A stretch of 64,000 nucleotides of DNA from Candidatus Babeliales bacterium (GCA_036260945.1 DATALT010000002.1:186001-250000), one strand, 5' to 3'; positions 44,971 to 53,689 are shown, numbered from the stretch's first letter. The notes: generated from the letters alone by a model not told the origin. Numbers and translations are program-made.

Positions 44971-46374
44971 ATGAATGACGTAATTTTCAGGCAATATGAT
45001 ATTCGTGGCAAAGTCGGTACCGATTTTCCAATAGCTGATGCCTATCGTATTGGCCAGGCAATAGCGTTTTACTTTAAACAAAGAAAACCGAACATAAAAA
45101 CAATAGCGGTTGGCATGGATGGCAGAACCCATTCTGCAGCGATTAAAGAACTTTTATGCAAAGCGCTCCAAGAAAGCGGTATCGATGTTCTTTTTATTGG
45201 TATGTGCCCAACGCCGGTTCTCTATTTTTCATTGTTTAATGTGCCAGTTGATGGCGGCCTGATGATAACCGCTTCCCATAATGGCAAAGAGTACAATGGT
45301 ATTAAAATGTGTTTGGGTAAAGAATCAGTTTGGGGCGAGCAGATTCAGGAAATAAAAAAATTAATGCATTCGGGCGCCGCGATAAAAAATGCGCAGCACG
45401 GCGTGTATAAAGAAAAAGCGGTCATTCCTTCTTATATTGCATGGATGTGCGATCATTTTCCTCATTTGCGTGGGATGGATATGAAAGCGGTTGTTGATTG
45501 CGGCAATGGCGCTGCGGGTACCGTACTTCCAGACTTAGTTCGCGCAATGAAATGGCCAAACATTCAACTTCTTTATCCAGCGGTTGATGGTACCTACCCA
45601 AATCATGAAGCGGACCCGACGGTGGAGCATAATATGCTCGAAGTCCGGCACGTTCTTAAAACGACCGATACGCAATTGGGCGCTGGGCTTGATGGCGATT
45701 GCGATCGCATGGCGGCGATGAGCAAATCGGGAGAATTGGTGCAGGGTGACAAGCTGCTCGCACTTTTCGCGCGGGAAATTATTAAAGATCACGCTCATGC
45801 CAAAATTGTTTTTGATATTAAATGTTCTTCTGCATTGATTGAATTGCTCAGTTCTTGGCAAGCAGTTCCTGTTATGTCCCCCTCTGGGCATTCGATTATT
45901 AAGAATCAAATGAAGCAAAATAATGCACTTCTTGCAGGAGAGTTGAGCTGCCACTTCTTTTTTAGTGATCGTTATTTTGGCTACGATGATGGTATTTACG
46001 CGTTATTGCGCCTTTTTGAATTACTCGGCAAATCAAAAAAAACGCTCGATGATTTATTGAAAATCTTTCCACACAAATTTAGTACGCGAGAGATTCGCAT
46101 CGAATGTGCGCCAGAAAAACAAGAAAAGATCATGCATCACGCTCTTGAAGAGCTTAAGCGTCGAACGGATGCTCAGTTGATAACGATTGATGGCATTCGT
46201 GCAACATTCCCGTATGGTTGGGGAATTTTACGATCATCCAATACGCAGCCAGTTCTTTCTGTGCGATTTGAAGGAAATTCGCCTCAAGATCTTGAACGAT
46301 TAAAAAAAGATTTTTCCGAATTATTAAAGCCATTTATTGATTCCACCGTTTTGCAACGCGAATTTTCTCTATGA
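44971..46374 (+). CDS. phosphomannomutase/phosphoglucomutase
   Basis: 467 residues, the four-domain alpha-D-phosphohexomutase. The opening IFRQYDIRGKVG is typical. The catalytic serine is S102 in TASHNGKEYNGIKM. The metal loop is DGDCDR (241-246). The sugar-binding loop is GELSCHFFF (about 315). The C-terminal phosphate-binding RSSNTQPVLSVRFEG is present. It interconverts hexose 1- and 6-phosphates for glycan precursors. AAAGGA precedes ATG 44971. nfo starts in its last codons (four-base overlap). Confidence 0.92.
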   Translation: MNDVIFRQYDIRGKVGTDFPIADAYRIGQAIAFYFKQRKPNIKTIAVGMDGRTHSAAIKELLCKALQESGIDVLFIGMCPTPVLYFSLFNVPVDGGLMITASHNGKEYNGIKMCLGKESVWGEQIQEIKKLMHSGAAIKNAQHGVYKEKAVIPSYIAWMCDHFPHLRGMDMKAVVDCGNGAAGTVLPDLVRAMKWPNIQLLYPAVDGTYPNHEADPTVEHNMLEVRHVLKTTDTQLGAGLDGDCDRMAAMSKSGELVQGDKLLALFAREIIKDHAHAKIVFDIKCSSALIELLSSWQAVPVMSPSGHSIIKNQMKQNNALLAGELSCHFFFSDRYFGYDDGIYALLRLFELLGKSKKTLDDLLKIFPHKFSTREIRIECAPEKQEKIMHHALEELKRRTDAQLITIDGIRATFPYGWGILRSSNTQPVLSVRFEGNSPQDLERLKKDFSELLKPFIDSTVLQREFSL

Positions 46375-47198
46375 GAACGATCGGTTTACATTTACGTATC
46401 ACTTCATCGATTGTGGATCTCATACCCCAAGCACTGGAATTGGGCACTAAGAGTTTTCAATGTTTTATGATTCACCAGGGCACGGGAAACTATTTAGAGC
46501 TTTCATCGCCGGAGATTGATCGATTTCTTGCATTGCGCGATGAATGCGGTTATTTATATGCGCATGCTTCTTATTGGGTTAATTTGAGCGGAAAAGAGAC
46601 CGGCCACACGATTCATTTATTACGCCGTGAAATTGAAATGGCAAAAGCGCTTCATTTTAATGCGATAGTGATTCATCCTGGAGCTGCAACTGGTTGGGCA
46701 ACAAAACAAGAGGGGATCGATCAGTTTGTGCGTCTTTTTAACGCATTAATAAAAAACGAATCGAATATGCATTTTATTATTGAAAATACGGCACATGGCA
46801 ATGCGACCGTTGGTAGTGATCTTGAAGACTTAAAAGAGATTTATGAGCGGCTTGAACAATCGGAAAAGGTTTCTTTTTGCCTTGATACCGCGCATGCATA
46901 CGCGTATGGTTATGATATTGGATCTGCTCATGGACGTGAACAATTTTTGCAGCTCGTCGATCAAACAATCACTGCAGATCGTGTTTCACTCATTCATTTA
47001 AATGATTCGAGCGAAAAATTAGGCACAAAAAAAGATCGGCATGAACTGCTGGGCAAAGGGAATTTGGGCCAGCAAGCGCTCAAAGAATTTACGCATATTA
47101 AAGCATTTGCGCAGGTGCCGTTAATTTTGGAACTGCCGCCGGTAGAAAATGAAGAGCAAGCAGAAATGCTAGAATTAGTTCGCAGTTGGTGCCGATAG
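46371..47198 (+). CDS. nfo: endonuclease IV (AP endonuclease family 2)
   Basis: 275 residues, a TIM barrel. Metal ligands are visible in HASYWVNLS, IVIHPGAATG, FIIENTAHGN, CLDTAHAYAYGYDI, HLNDS and the KDRHELLGKGNLG motif. It cleaves DNA at abasic sites and begins base-excision repair. The start overlaps the mutase gene (ATGA). GAPDH follows 19 bases later. It adds to the repair genes in this window. Confidence 0.93.
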   Translation: MRTIGLHLRITSSIVDLIPQALELGTKSFQCFMIHQGTGNYLELSSPEIDRFLALRDECGYLYAHASYWVNLSGKETGHTIHLLRREIEMAKALHFNAIVIHPGAATGWATKQEGIDQFVRLFNALIKNESNMHFIIENTAHGNATVGSDLEDLKEIYERLEQSEKVSFCLDTAHAYAYGYDIGSAHGREQFLQLVDQTITADRVSLIHLNDSSEKLGTKKDRHELLGKGNLGQQALKEFTHIKAFAQVPLILELPPVENEEQAEMLELVRSWCR

Positions 47199-47217
47199 CA
47201 AAAAAAGGAAAGTGAGT

Positions 47218-48222
47218 ATGAAGCGAATTGCAATTAATGGGTTTGGAAGAATTGGAAAAACATTTTTGCGCGTTATTATGGCCGATGCGGCAGCAAAAAA
47301 AGATCTTGAAGTCGTCGCAATTAATATCGGCCCGGCAAAAACAGATTTAATTGGGCATCTTTTTCAATACGATACGCTGATGGGCAAATTTCCCGGGACC
47401 GTTGAGCAGCGTGGGAATGAATTAATTATCGATGGCAAAAAAATTGCTTTAATTGCTGAAAAAGATCCTGCCAATCTTAATTGGGCCGCGCTTAAAATTG
47501 ATTGGGTGGTTGAATGTTCAGGAAAATTTACTCATCGAGAAGATGCAGAGAAGCATTTAAAAGCTGGTGCAAAAAAAGTGCTCATTTCAGCTCCTGCTAC
47601 CGACGAAGACGTTTCAATTATTCCTGGAGTGAATGATGCAATGTACGATGCAAAAAAGCATAACATTGTTTCGCTTGGTAGTTGTACCACAAACGCTGTG
47701 TTTCCACTGCTTAAAGTATTGCATGATCAATGCGGGCTTGAACAAGCGATGATGATGACGACGCATGCATACACCAATACGCAAGTGCTTCTTGATGTTG
47801 AAGCAAAAGATCCGCGCACTTCTCGCGCAGCTGCACTCAATATTATCCCGACATCCACCGGCGCTGCAAAAATGGTACCAAAAGTGATGCCAGCACTTGC
47901 AGGAAAAGTAGAAATGTCTTCCGTTCGCGTCCCTGTTGGCAAAGTTTCACTCATTGAGTTGACGTTTTTATCAACAAAAAAACTATCTGCAGAAATTATT
48001 AATACTGCATTTATCGATGCATCAAAACAATCGATGCGCGGCATTATTGAAGTGGAAAGCAAGCCGTTAGTTTCATCTGACTTTTCAGGAAATAGTTCAT
48101 CAGTAATTCTTGATGCACCGCTTACGCGTTCCTTAGGTACACTTTCATCAGTCTTTGGATGGTACGATAATGAATGGGGCTACAGCTGCCGCCTTAAAGA
48201 TTTTTTGATGCGAGATGCTTGA
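47218..48222 (+). CDS. gap: glyceraldehyde-3-phosphate dehydrogenase
   Basis: 334 residues from ATG 47218 (AAGGAAAG upstream; a GTG two codons earlier is also in frame). Nucleotide-binding INGFGRIGKTFLR, catalytic Cys156 in SCTTNAVFP, and His in TTHAYTNTQ are all present, with the C-terminal WYDNEWGYSCRL. Oxidative phosphorylation of glyceraldehyde 3-phosphate in glycolysis. The second strand ends VVAINIGPAKTD, where NAD-specific enzymes usually have Asp after Ile-Asn, so its cofactor preference is uncertain. Confidence 0.95.
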   Translation: MKRIAINGFGRIGKTFLRVIMADAAAKKDLEVVAINIGPAKTDLIGHLFQYDTLMGKFPGTVEQRGNELIIDGKKIALIAEKDPANLNWAALKIDWVVECSGKFTHREDAEKHLKAGAKKVLISAPATDEDVSIIPGVNDAMYDAKKHNIVSLGSCTTNAVFPLLKVLHDQCGLEQAMMMTTHAYTNTQVLLDVEAKDPRTSRAAALNIIPTSTGAAKMVPKVMPALAGKVEMSSVRVPVGKVSLIELTFLSTKKLSAEIINTAFIDASKQSMRGIIEVESKPLVSSDFSGNSSSVILDAPLTRSLGTLSSVFGWYDNEWGYSCRLKDFLMRDA

Positions 48223-48228
48223 AAAATC

Positions 48229-48771
48229 TTATTTTTTTGAAAGCATTTTAATAACTGCTTCGTTGAATTCAGGAATATCTGCCGGCATGCGGCTGGTGAC
48301 GAACTTGCCATCAACGACGACTTTTTGATCCACCCAATTTGCTCCTGCATTAATCAAATCGGTTTTGAGTGAAGGCCACGAAGTCATCTTTTTTCCTTGG
48401 ACAAATCCGGTTTCAATCAATGTCCATGGCCCATGGCAAATTGCTGCTATTGGTTTACCAGTATCAACGAAATCTTTAATAAATTTAATAGCGGCTGGCA
48501 TCACGCGCAATAAATCAGGGTTTATAATACCGCCTGGCAGCACGATCGCATCAAAATCTGCAGCGCGTGCTTTTTCTAGAGGAAGATCGACTTGAAATTC
48601 ATCGGCCCATTCTATATGATTCAAAGCTTTCACTTTAGGAAACTTGGGTGAAATTAATGTAACGGTAGCGCCTGCATCTTGAAGCCCCTTACGCGTATCA
48701 ACCATTTCAGGTCGCTCAAAGCCATCGGTAACAAGCATTGCAATTTTTACGCCAGAAAGTACTGAACTCAT
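48229..48771 (-). CDS. DJ-1/PfpI-family protein
   Basis: 180 residues from ATG 48771, which has GAAGGA eight bases upstream; an ATG five codons earlier lacks a site. VKIAMLVTDGFERPEM, AIVLPGGIINPDLL and the nucleophile elbow AAICHGPW with C112 and H113 are typical of the PfpI branch. Members act as glyoxalase/deglycase-type enzymes or as intracellular proteases; which applies here is unclear. It converges with the GAPDH gene with six bases between. Confidence 0.88.
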   Translation of the reverse strand: MSSVLSGVKIAMLVTDGFERPEMVDTRKGLQDAGATVTLISPKFPKVKALNHIEWADEFQVDLPLEKARAADFDAIVLPGGIINPDLLRVMPAAIKFIKDFVDTGKPIAAICHGPWTLIETGFVQGKKMTSWPSLKTDLINAGANWVDQKVVVDGKFVTSRMPADIPEFNEAVIKMLSKK

Positions 48772-48846
48772 AGTTTTTTCCTTCAAAAAAAAGTCTTTTT
48801 TTGAATTTATAATAATGATCAGAACTGAGACAATAAATAGATTTGA

Positions 48847-49728
48847 TTATTTTATTTCGAGAATCTCTGCTTCAATCATCGCATAATTCGGATCTGTTTC
48901 ACCATCTTCCATTGCCCAGCAGGCTGCAAGCACCGCTTGCACATAGGCCCATTCTTGGATTCGTTGACGATCAAAGTTTAAATGCTGTGCAAAGAGCGTA
49001 ATGCGGCGAGCAATGATATCGTTGAGGTTTTGTTGATGCAATAGTTCCGGAAATGGATTTCTGATGAATGCACCCACTTCATACGTTGGATCGCCCCAAA
49101 TTCCTTTAGGATCTATCGCAAGCCAACTATCGCGTGCACTGGAGACGATATTTTCGTGATGTAGGTCGCCATGAAGCAATACTTTTTCTTTTTGAGTTGC
49201 GAGTAACGAACTGGATAGTTCGCGAGCCTTATTAATATGAATCGTCGATAATGCAGGATGTGGATTTTCTAACGCTTTGAGCCATTCAGGTAGATCGGGA
49301 AACAGCGAAGGTTCTGCTACTGGAATCGTATGCAGTCGTTTTATGACCGATACCGTATGCGCGATTGCTTGATCGTCACGATGGGCGAAAAAAGATTTAA
49401 GCGTCGTTCCTGAAATAGCGTGCTCAATAAGCAAAGCATTCATAGATAAATCAGCATCAAGTAATCGAACGGAACCGCTTCCTTTATACGTATCGAGCGT
49501 TAAGCCTTCTTGTTTTATGGCAATACTATCAAACCCCAATTTTACGACTATAGGCTTTTTATGTTGGAAACCTTTAAGTACATAATTGTACGAAAGATTC
49601 CTAAAAGGCGTCAGATCGGTCAGTTGCCATTTGACCGCTAATGCTTCAACGATAGTAGGCAAATTTTTAAGCCATTCTTTCCCTTGCGCCCCCCAAGCTT
49701 GAACTACATTTTTTTCTAAGGTAGACAT
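48847..49728 (-). CDS. aminoglycoside/hydroxyurea-type phosphotransferase (APH(6)-like)
   Basis: 293 residues. The kinase-fold signature is intact: VLLHGDLHHENIV with H186, D188 and N193, and LAIDPKGIWGDPTYEVG with D206. The last motif is most like the streptomycin 6-kinase branch. Resistance activity cannot be inferred from this; many relatives phosphorylate unknown small molecules. It overlaps the upstream CPT-like kinase gene by 13 bases, so the pair is co-translated. Confidence 0.83.
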   Translation of the reverse strand: MSTLEKNVVQAWGAQGKEWLKNLPTIVEALAVKWQLTDLTPFRNLSYNYVLKGFQHKKPIVVKLGFDSIAIKQEGLTLDTYKGSGSVRLLDADLSMNALLIEHAISGTTLKSFFAHRDDQAIAHTVSVIKRLHTIPVAEPSLFPDLPEWLKALENPHPALSTIHINKARELSSSLLATQKEKVLLHGDLHHENIVSSARDSWLAIDPKGIWGDPTYEVGAFIRNPFPELLHQQNLNDIIARRITLFAQHLNFDRQRIQEWAYVQAVLAACWAMEDGETDPNYAMIEAEILEIK

Positions 49729-50300
49729 AATTCCTTAATTTTTATTGCGATAGACTGCGGGTTTTCGTTTTCTGAGTTTACTTCAATAGTATACGTTAAA
49801 TCCCAATAAATATAATCATAGTGGCTGCGGGCGTGCCCTCTGGGCGATGTGCCCCGAGCAGTTTCACGTTCTTCTAGTGTATTTAAGGGAGCAGCTATTT
49901 TTATCCAGTAAGTCTGAGCATTCTGCAATTTTTCCTGTAAATCATCCAACCATTCTTTTTTGTAGGCGATATAATCAACAATAATATTGCAGCCATTGTT
50001 TGCGTATGCAGCTATCGCGGAATTCATACCATAGGCTACTTTTTCTCCCTCTGGTCCGGTAAAGAGAGAGATTACAGGATTGCCCTCATGGTCTTTAGAG
50101 GATTCAACCCATCGTATAGGGTTTTGAGATTGCCAAAAAGTGATATTTTTGAGATTGATTTCTGGCATGGGCGAATCAAATAAATTATCGATGCCTAACT
50201 TTATCCATAAATTTGGCATCATCAGTCTTTGGAATTCTTTTTGAATAGAACTTTTACCAGCAGCAGATGGCCCATTGAGAATAATTACTGTTCCATTCAT
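49716..50300 (-). CDS. CPT-like phosphotransferase
   Basis: 194 residues, the usual length of the chloramphenicol phosphotransferase family. Walker A GPSAAGKS (10-17), LWIKLGIDNLFDSPMPE (about 31-47) and NIIVDYIAYKKEWL (about 105-118) match the family. APLNTLEERETARGTSPRGHA corresponds to the lid region. Its substrate is unknown. It is the first gene of a two-gene unit with the APH(6)-like kinase. Confidence 0.78.
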   Translation of the reverse strand: MNGTVIILNGPSAAGKSSIQKEFQRLMMPNLWIKLGIDNLFDSPMPEINLKNITFWQSQNPIRWVESSKDHEGNPVISLFTGPEGEKVAYGMNSAIAAYANNGCNIIVDYIAYKKEWLDDLQEKLQNAQTYWIKIAAPLNTLEERETARGTSPRGHARSHYDYIYWDLTYTIEVNSENENPQSIAIKIKELCLP

Positions 50301-50391
50301 TTTGGTCCTTAAATGGTATACAAATAGTATAGTTTAAAGATAAACAAAAATGGAGTATTTGTGCGACTGCTTGCGGTAGTTGATGCACTTC

Positions 50392-50420
50392 TTGTTTATC
50401 CCCAAATATTGAGATATAAT
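50392..50420 (+). promoter_or_regulatory. promoter of the tRNA gene
   Basis: TTGTTT (50392-50397), a 17-base spacer, and a perfect TATAAT (50415-50420), 24 bases before the tRNA. Confidence 0.75.
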
Positions 50421-50443
50421 AACGAGCAATTATAAAAATAAAC

Positions 50444-50519
50444 GGGCCCATAGCTCAGCGGTGAGAGCAATCGGCTCATAACCGAGAGGTCCCAGGTTCG
50501 AATCCTGGTGGGCCCACCA
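50444..50519 (+). tRNA. tRNA with anticodon CAT, probably Ile2 (lysidine type)
   Basis: 76 bases with CCA encoded. Acceptor stem GGGCCCA/TGGGCCC, D arm GCTC...GAGC, anticodon loop CTCATAA (anticodon CAT), T arm CCAGG-TTCGAAT-CCTGG. The first pair of the anticodon stem is an A-G mismatch. It is not an initiator: base pair 1-72 is G-C and the anticodon stem lacks three G-C pairs. C4-G69 and C5-G68 are the pairs that TilS recognises in E. coli Ile2, which favours tRNA-Ile(CAT) over elongator Met. Confidence 0.93.
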
Positions 50520-50557
50520 GTTTACGTTTATTCAGGCCTTCCGGCTCGGCAAACTAC

Positions 50558-50580
50558 GACTGGCGCGGCCAGTCCTTTTT
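50558..50580 (+). terminator. intrinsic terminator after the tRNA
   Basis: Seven-base arms GACTGGC (50558-50564) and GCCAGTC (50568-50574) with a three-base loop, followed by C and five T. Confidence 0.75.
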
Positions 50581-50670
50581 AAGGATTATAAGCGCATTAT
50601 GTTGTTTTTATAATGCATGGATTTTCCCAAGAAATGTCCTGAAAGGACTTAAAAAAAAAGGGGTTACTTT

Positions 50671-51408
50671 ATGAATGAGTACCCACTCTCAAAATTCATA
50701 GATCTTATCCAGTACGACCAATCTATTGTCTCTGCAGAAAAAGAAAGAACTAAACTACAGCACGAACTTCACACGCACAAACAAGAATTTGATGTTCTTC
50801 AGACTTCAATGGAGAATGCCAAGCAACATCTTCATGATATGCGTAAAGAGGTTGATGTTAAAGAGCGAGAAATGGCCGATCTTGATGAACAAGAGAAAGG
50901 CAAAAAAGCGCGCCTTGAGCAATCAAACAGCCAGCGAGAATATGAATCGCTCAAACATGAAATAGAGGCGGTTAAAAAAAAGCAATTGGGGCTTGAAGAT
51001 GGTCTTATTGCTGCATGGAAGACGTACGAAGTAACTCAAAAAGAAACCGAAGAAAAAAAAGCGTTTTGCGTCAAAAGATCTGCAGAGCTTGATGTTGTGA
51101 TTCAAGAGGTGATGCAAAAAATTGCAGCTATCGATCATAAGATCAAAGAGCTGTTGGTCGTTCGTGTGCAAAAAGAAGAGGGCATACCTGCTGATTGGCT
51201 TGAAAAATATGCATCGATGCGCTTAAAAGTATCTAATCCCGTAGTGCCAGTGCAAAACGGAAGCTGCAGCGCATGCTTTTATCAAATTTCCCAAAAAGAT
51301 ATTGCCGAATTACGTAAAAATAAACTGCTTGTTTGCCGTGATTGTTTTAGGTTTCTCTATCTTGAGCGCCCGAGCGGCTCGGATCACAAGGAAACACCAG
51401 CATCATGA
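50671..51408 (+). CDS. coiled-coil protein with C4-type zinc ribbon (COG1579)
   Basis: 245 residues. A long coiled coil (about 15-170) rich in Glu, Lys and Gln, with the conserved SNSQREYESLKHEIEAVKK. The C-terminal zinc ribbon has CSACFYQISQ and CRDC, two CxxC pairs. The family is widespread and its function is not established; it often lies beside RNase H-type genes, as here. It is preceded by the tRNA and a 150-base structured gap. Its end overlaps the RNase HI start by four bases (ATGA). Confidence 0.88.
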   Translation: MNEYPLSKFIDLIQYDQSIVSAEKERTKLQHELHTHKQEFDVLQTSMENAKQHLHDMRKEVDVKEREMADLDEQEKGKKARLEQSNSQREYESLKHEIEAVKKKQLGLEDGLIAAWKTYEVTQKETEEKKAFCVKRSAELDVVIQEVMQKIAAIDHKIKELLVVRVQKEEGIPADWLEKYASMRLKVSNPVVPVQNGSCSACFYQISQKDIAELRKNKLLVCRDCFRFLYLERPSGSDHKETPAS

Positions 51409-51920
51409 CCCAGCTTTCGCTTTTTGAGCATTGCACGGAACCGACAAAGCCAAAAGTAAAGAAGGGGCACACCTGGCAGCTTTTTGTTGATGGTGCAGCT
51501 CGAAAAAATCCAGGGATTGCGGGAGCGGGAGTCGTCATTAAAAAAGATGATGAACTGGTGAAAGCAAAAGGCTTCTATCTCGGGCACAAAACAAACAATC
51601 AGGCTGAATATTTTGGGCTTCTTTTAGGCATTTATCTGTGCCGAAAACTTATAGAGCCGGATGATATGCTTTATATCATGGCCGATTCAGAACTTCTCAT
51701 TAAGCAAATGAAGGGTGAATACCGTGTTAAAGATATTCATCTAAAAAAATTATTTGAGTTAGCGTGGGTGCTTCTTGCAAATCAGCGTTACTCATTTTGC
51801 CATATTAAGCGAGAGTATAATGCCGAAGCGGATGCTGCGGCAAATGAAGGGATAGATAAAAAAGTATCACTTCCTCACGAATTTGTGAAAATCCTTGAAA
51901 ATCATGCAATTACTCTCTAG
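51405..51920 (+). CDS. rnhA: ribonuclease HI-type protein
   Basis: 171 residues. The RNase H active-site acids are present: Asp in FVDGAARKNPG, Glu in NNQAEYFGLLLG, Asp in IMADSELLIKQM and Asp in YNAEADAAAN. It is the bacterial/plant variant that lacks the basic protrusion. It hydrolyses RNA in RNA-DNA hybrids. The N-terminal 20 residues precede the fold and are poorly conserved. The next gene starts within its last codons. Confidence 0.92.
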   Translation: MTQLSLFEHCTEPTKPKVKKGHTWQLFVDGAARKNPGIAGAGVVIKKDDELVKAKGFYLGHKTNNQAEYFGLLLGIYLCRKLIEPDDMLYIMADSELLIKQMKGEYRVKDIHLKKLFELAWVLLANQRYSFCHIKREYNAEADAAANEGIDKKVSLPHEFVKILENHAITL

Positions 51921-53184
51921 GTATCGTTCGCTTTCGTTTATATTTCTTTCTCTCATTATTTCCACAGACGCATTTGCGTGGAGGTATCGCTACAAAAAAA
52001 AGATTATTGATCAAGCAGTTGAGGCGTCCATTCAATCTGAGATTGAAACTACTATGCCGACCGATTCATCGGTCGAAAAAAAAGAGCTGAATGAAGAAAG
52101 GCCACGAATTGTTAACGTGCTTCTCGATGAAGCACAGCGTTCAGATTTTCAGGGTTGGACGATCAGTGCGCCCTCCGGTTTTCATTTAATTGCCTATGAA
52201 AGCGTTTCTGGCATACATTTTCAAGAACCGGAAATAAGGCTTACTGCGCAGAAAAAAAATATTTTGATTAACGGAAAAAAAGTTGCTCACGCGCGTTTTT
52301 TTATTAAACCAAGTGAAGGGTATGTGCAATTCAAAGAGCGCGAATACCATGGATCTTTTTTAATCGATGCATCAGGTGATACAATTCAATTAATTAATTG
52401 TCTTGAGCTTGAAGAATACGTTTATTCGGTGCTTAATTCTGAAAGTTGGCCTGGCTGGCCGCTTGAAATCAATAAAACTTTTGCAGTCGCTTCGCGCAGC
52501 TATGTAATGAAACGAATCCAAGAAGCAAATACAAAAAAGAAATTGTATCATATTAAAAATACTAATATTCATCAGACCTATAACGGCGTGCATAAGAGCG
52601 AACGATTGAGGGAAGCAATAGAGCAAACCCGCGGATTAATTATGGCATATAATGGAAAGCCAATTGAGGCGATGTTTGATTCATGTTGCGGGGGAGTGAT
52701 TCCTGCGCATATTAGCGGCATCGATTTTAAAAGTGCTCCTTATCTAGCGCGTGAAAAAAAATGCAATTTCTGTAAAGGATGCAAAATATTTGGTTGGCGT
52801 GTGGAATATTCGCTGGAGCATTTTCAAGAATTGCTTAAAAAAGCGGGGCATTCGGTTCGATCAATACGAGAAATTAAAGTAGTAAAGCGTGATAAAGCGG
52901 GCGTTGTACAACGTGTTTTGATTCAAGGATCGAATCACGCGCTCCATTTAAATTGCAAACAAATGTATGCGCTATGTAGCAAAATTAAAAGTTATTGCTT
53001 TACGGTAGAAAAAAAAGGGAAAGCAATTTGCTTTACTGGAAAGGGGTACGGCCACCACATGGGCATTTGCCAGTGGGGAGCGCGCCGCATGCTTGACGCA
53101 GGGCATCACTATAAATCTATTTTGCAGTTTTATTATCCGGGTGCTACGTTAATGCAGATGAAAGCTACAGGATCATCTGTATAA
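51904..53184 (+). CDS. exported SpoIID/LytB-domain lytic transglycosylase
   Basis: About 426 residues from ATG 51904 (an in-frame TTG three codons earlier is possible). Signal peptide at about 1-24 ending DAFA. The SpoIID domain: LEEYVYSVLNSESWPGWPLE with the catalytic Glu in the S-E-S-W-P segment, KTFAVASRSYVMKR, the CNFCKGC cluster near residue 295, and the C-terminal GYGHHMGICQWGARRM with LDAGHHYKSILQFYYPG. Such enzymes cut peptidoglycan glycan strands; in Chlamydia a SpoIID homologue acts at division. Its 17-base overlap with rnhA links it to this operon. Confidence 0.88.
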   Translation: MQLLSRYRSLSFIFLSLIISTDAFAWRYRYKKKIIDQAVEASIQSEIETTMPTDSSVEKKELNEERPRIVNVLLDEAQRSDFQGWTISAPSGFHLIAYESVSGIHFQEPEIRLTAQKKNILINGKKVAHARFFIKPSEGYVQFKEREYHGSFLIDASGDTIQLINCLELEEYVYSVLNSESWPGWPLEINKTFAVASRSYVMKRIQEANTKKKLYHIKNTNIHQTYNGVHKSERLREAIEQTRGLIMAYNGKPIEAMFDSCCGGVIPAHISGIDFKSAPYLAREKKCNFCKGCKIFGWRVEYSLEHFQELLKKAGHSVRSIREIKVVKRDKAGVVQRVLIQGSNHALHLNCKQMYALCSKIKSYCFTVEKKGKAICFTGKGYGHHMGICQWGARRMLDAGHHYKSILQFYYPGATLMQMKATGSSV

Positions 53185-53227
53185 ATTAACATACGTTAAT
53201 AAAAACGATTCTTTTTTAGGGGTAAAA

Positions 53228-53689
53228 ATGCCCGGATACAAAACACATTTAGTTGGTGGCGTGGTTTCATTTGGATTAGTTGTTTTTATTGCCGGTTTTT
53301 TATCGGCATCGTTCTCAACGTTATTCGAATGGTTGTGCTGCGCATGCCTTGGTGCCTTGTTTCCCGATATCGATATTAAAAGTAAGGGGCAACAGCTTTT
53401 TTTTAGGGTAACTGCGGTAGTTTTTGTTGTATTGCTTTGGCAAAGGAGGATCACCGACGTCGCTATTATGAGCACTATTGCATTGATACCACTTACGGTA
53501 AAGCATCGCGGTATTACGCATTCGATGTGGTTTATCGGCGCGCTTTGCGCAATGATCTTCACAATCGTTGCGTGCACAGCCGCCTCCTATTTAACTATGG
53601 TATTTTTTGATCTTCTCTTTTTCTTTGCGGGTGCATTTTCGCATGTCCTTTTAGATTTTGGCCCTCGAAAACTTTTCTTTCGTAAATAA
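53228..53689 (+). CDS. YdjM-type membrane-bound metal-dependent hydrolase
   Basis: 153 residues with four membrane segments. The family's conserved polar motifs are visible: YKTHLVGG at the N-terminus, LFPDIDIKS (about 41-49), KHRGITHSM (about 92-100), and FSHVLLDFGPRKLF at the C-terminal end. The family (COG1988) is named a hydrolase from its His/Asp motifs, not from demonstrated chemistry. It lies 43 bases after the SpoIID-like gene. Confidence 0.85.
   Translation: MPGYKTHLVGGVVSFGLVVFIAGFLSASFSTLFEWLCCACLGALFPDIDIKSKGQQLFFRVTAVVFVVLLWQRRITDVAIMSTIALIPLTVKHRGITHSMWFIGALCAMIFTIVACTAASYLTMVFFDLLFFFAGAFSHVLLDFGPRKLFFRK

Noticed and set aside
45535-45954. 139-residue antisense frame over the phosphohexomutase
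   Set aside because: Shadow frame; its Cys/His content comes from complementary codons of a conserved enzyme.
47727-48062. 111-residue antisense frame over GAPDH
   Set aside because: Shadow of a conserved coding region, no start signal.
50558-50646. Attenuator controlling the zinc-ribbon operon
   Set aside because: The competing arm lies downstream of the terminator, so it would be made too late to prevent termination; kept only as a low-interest structured region.
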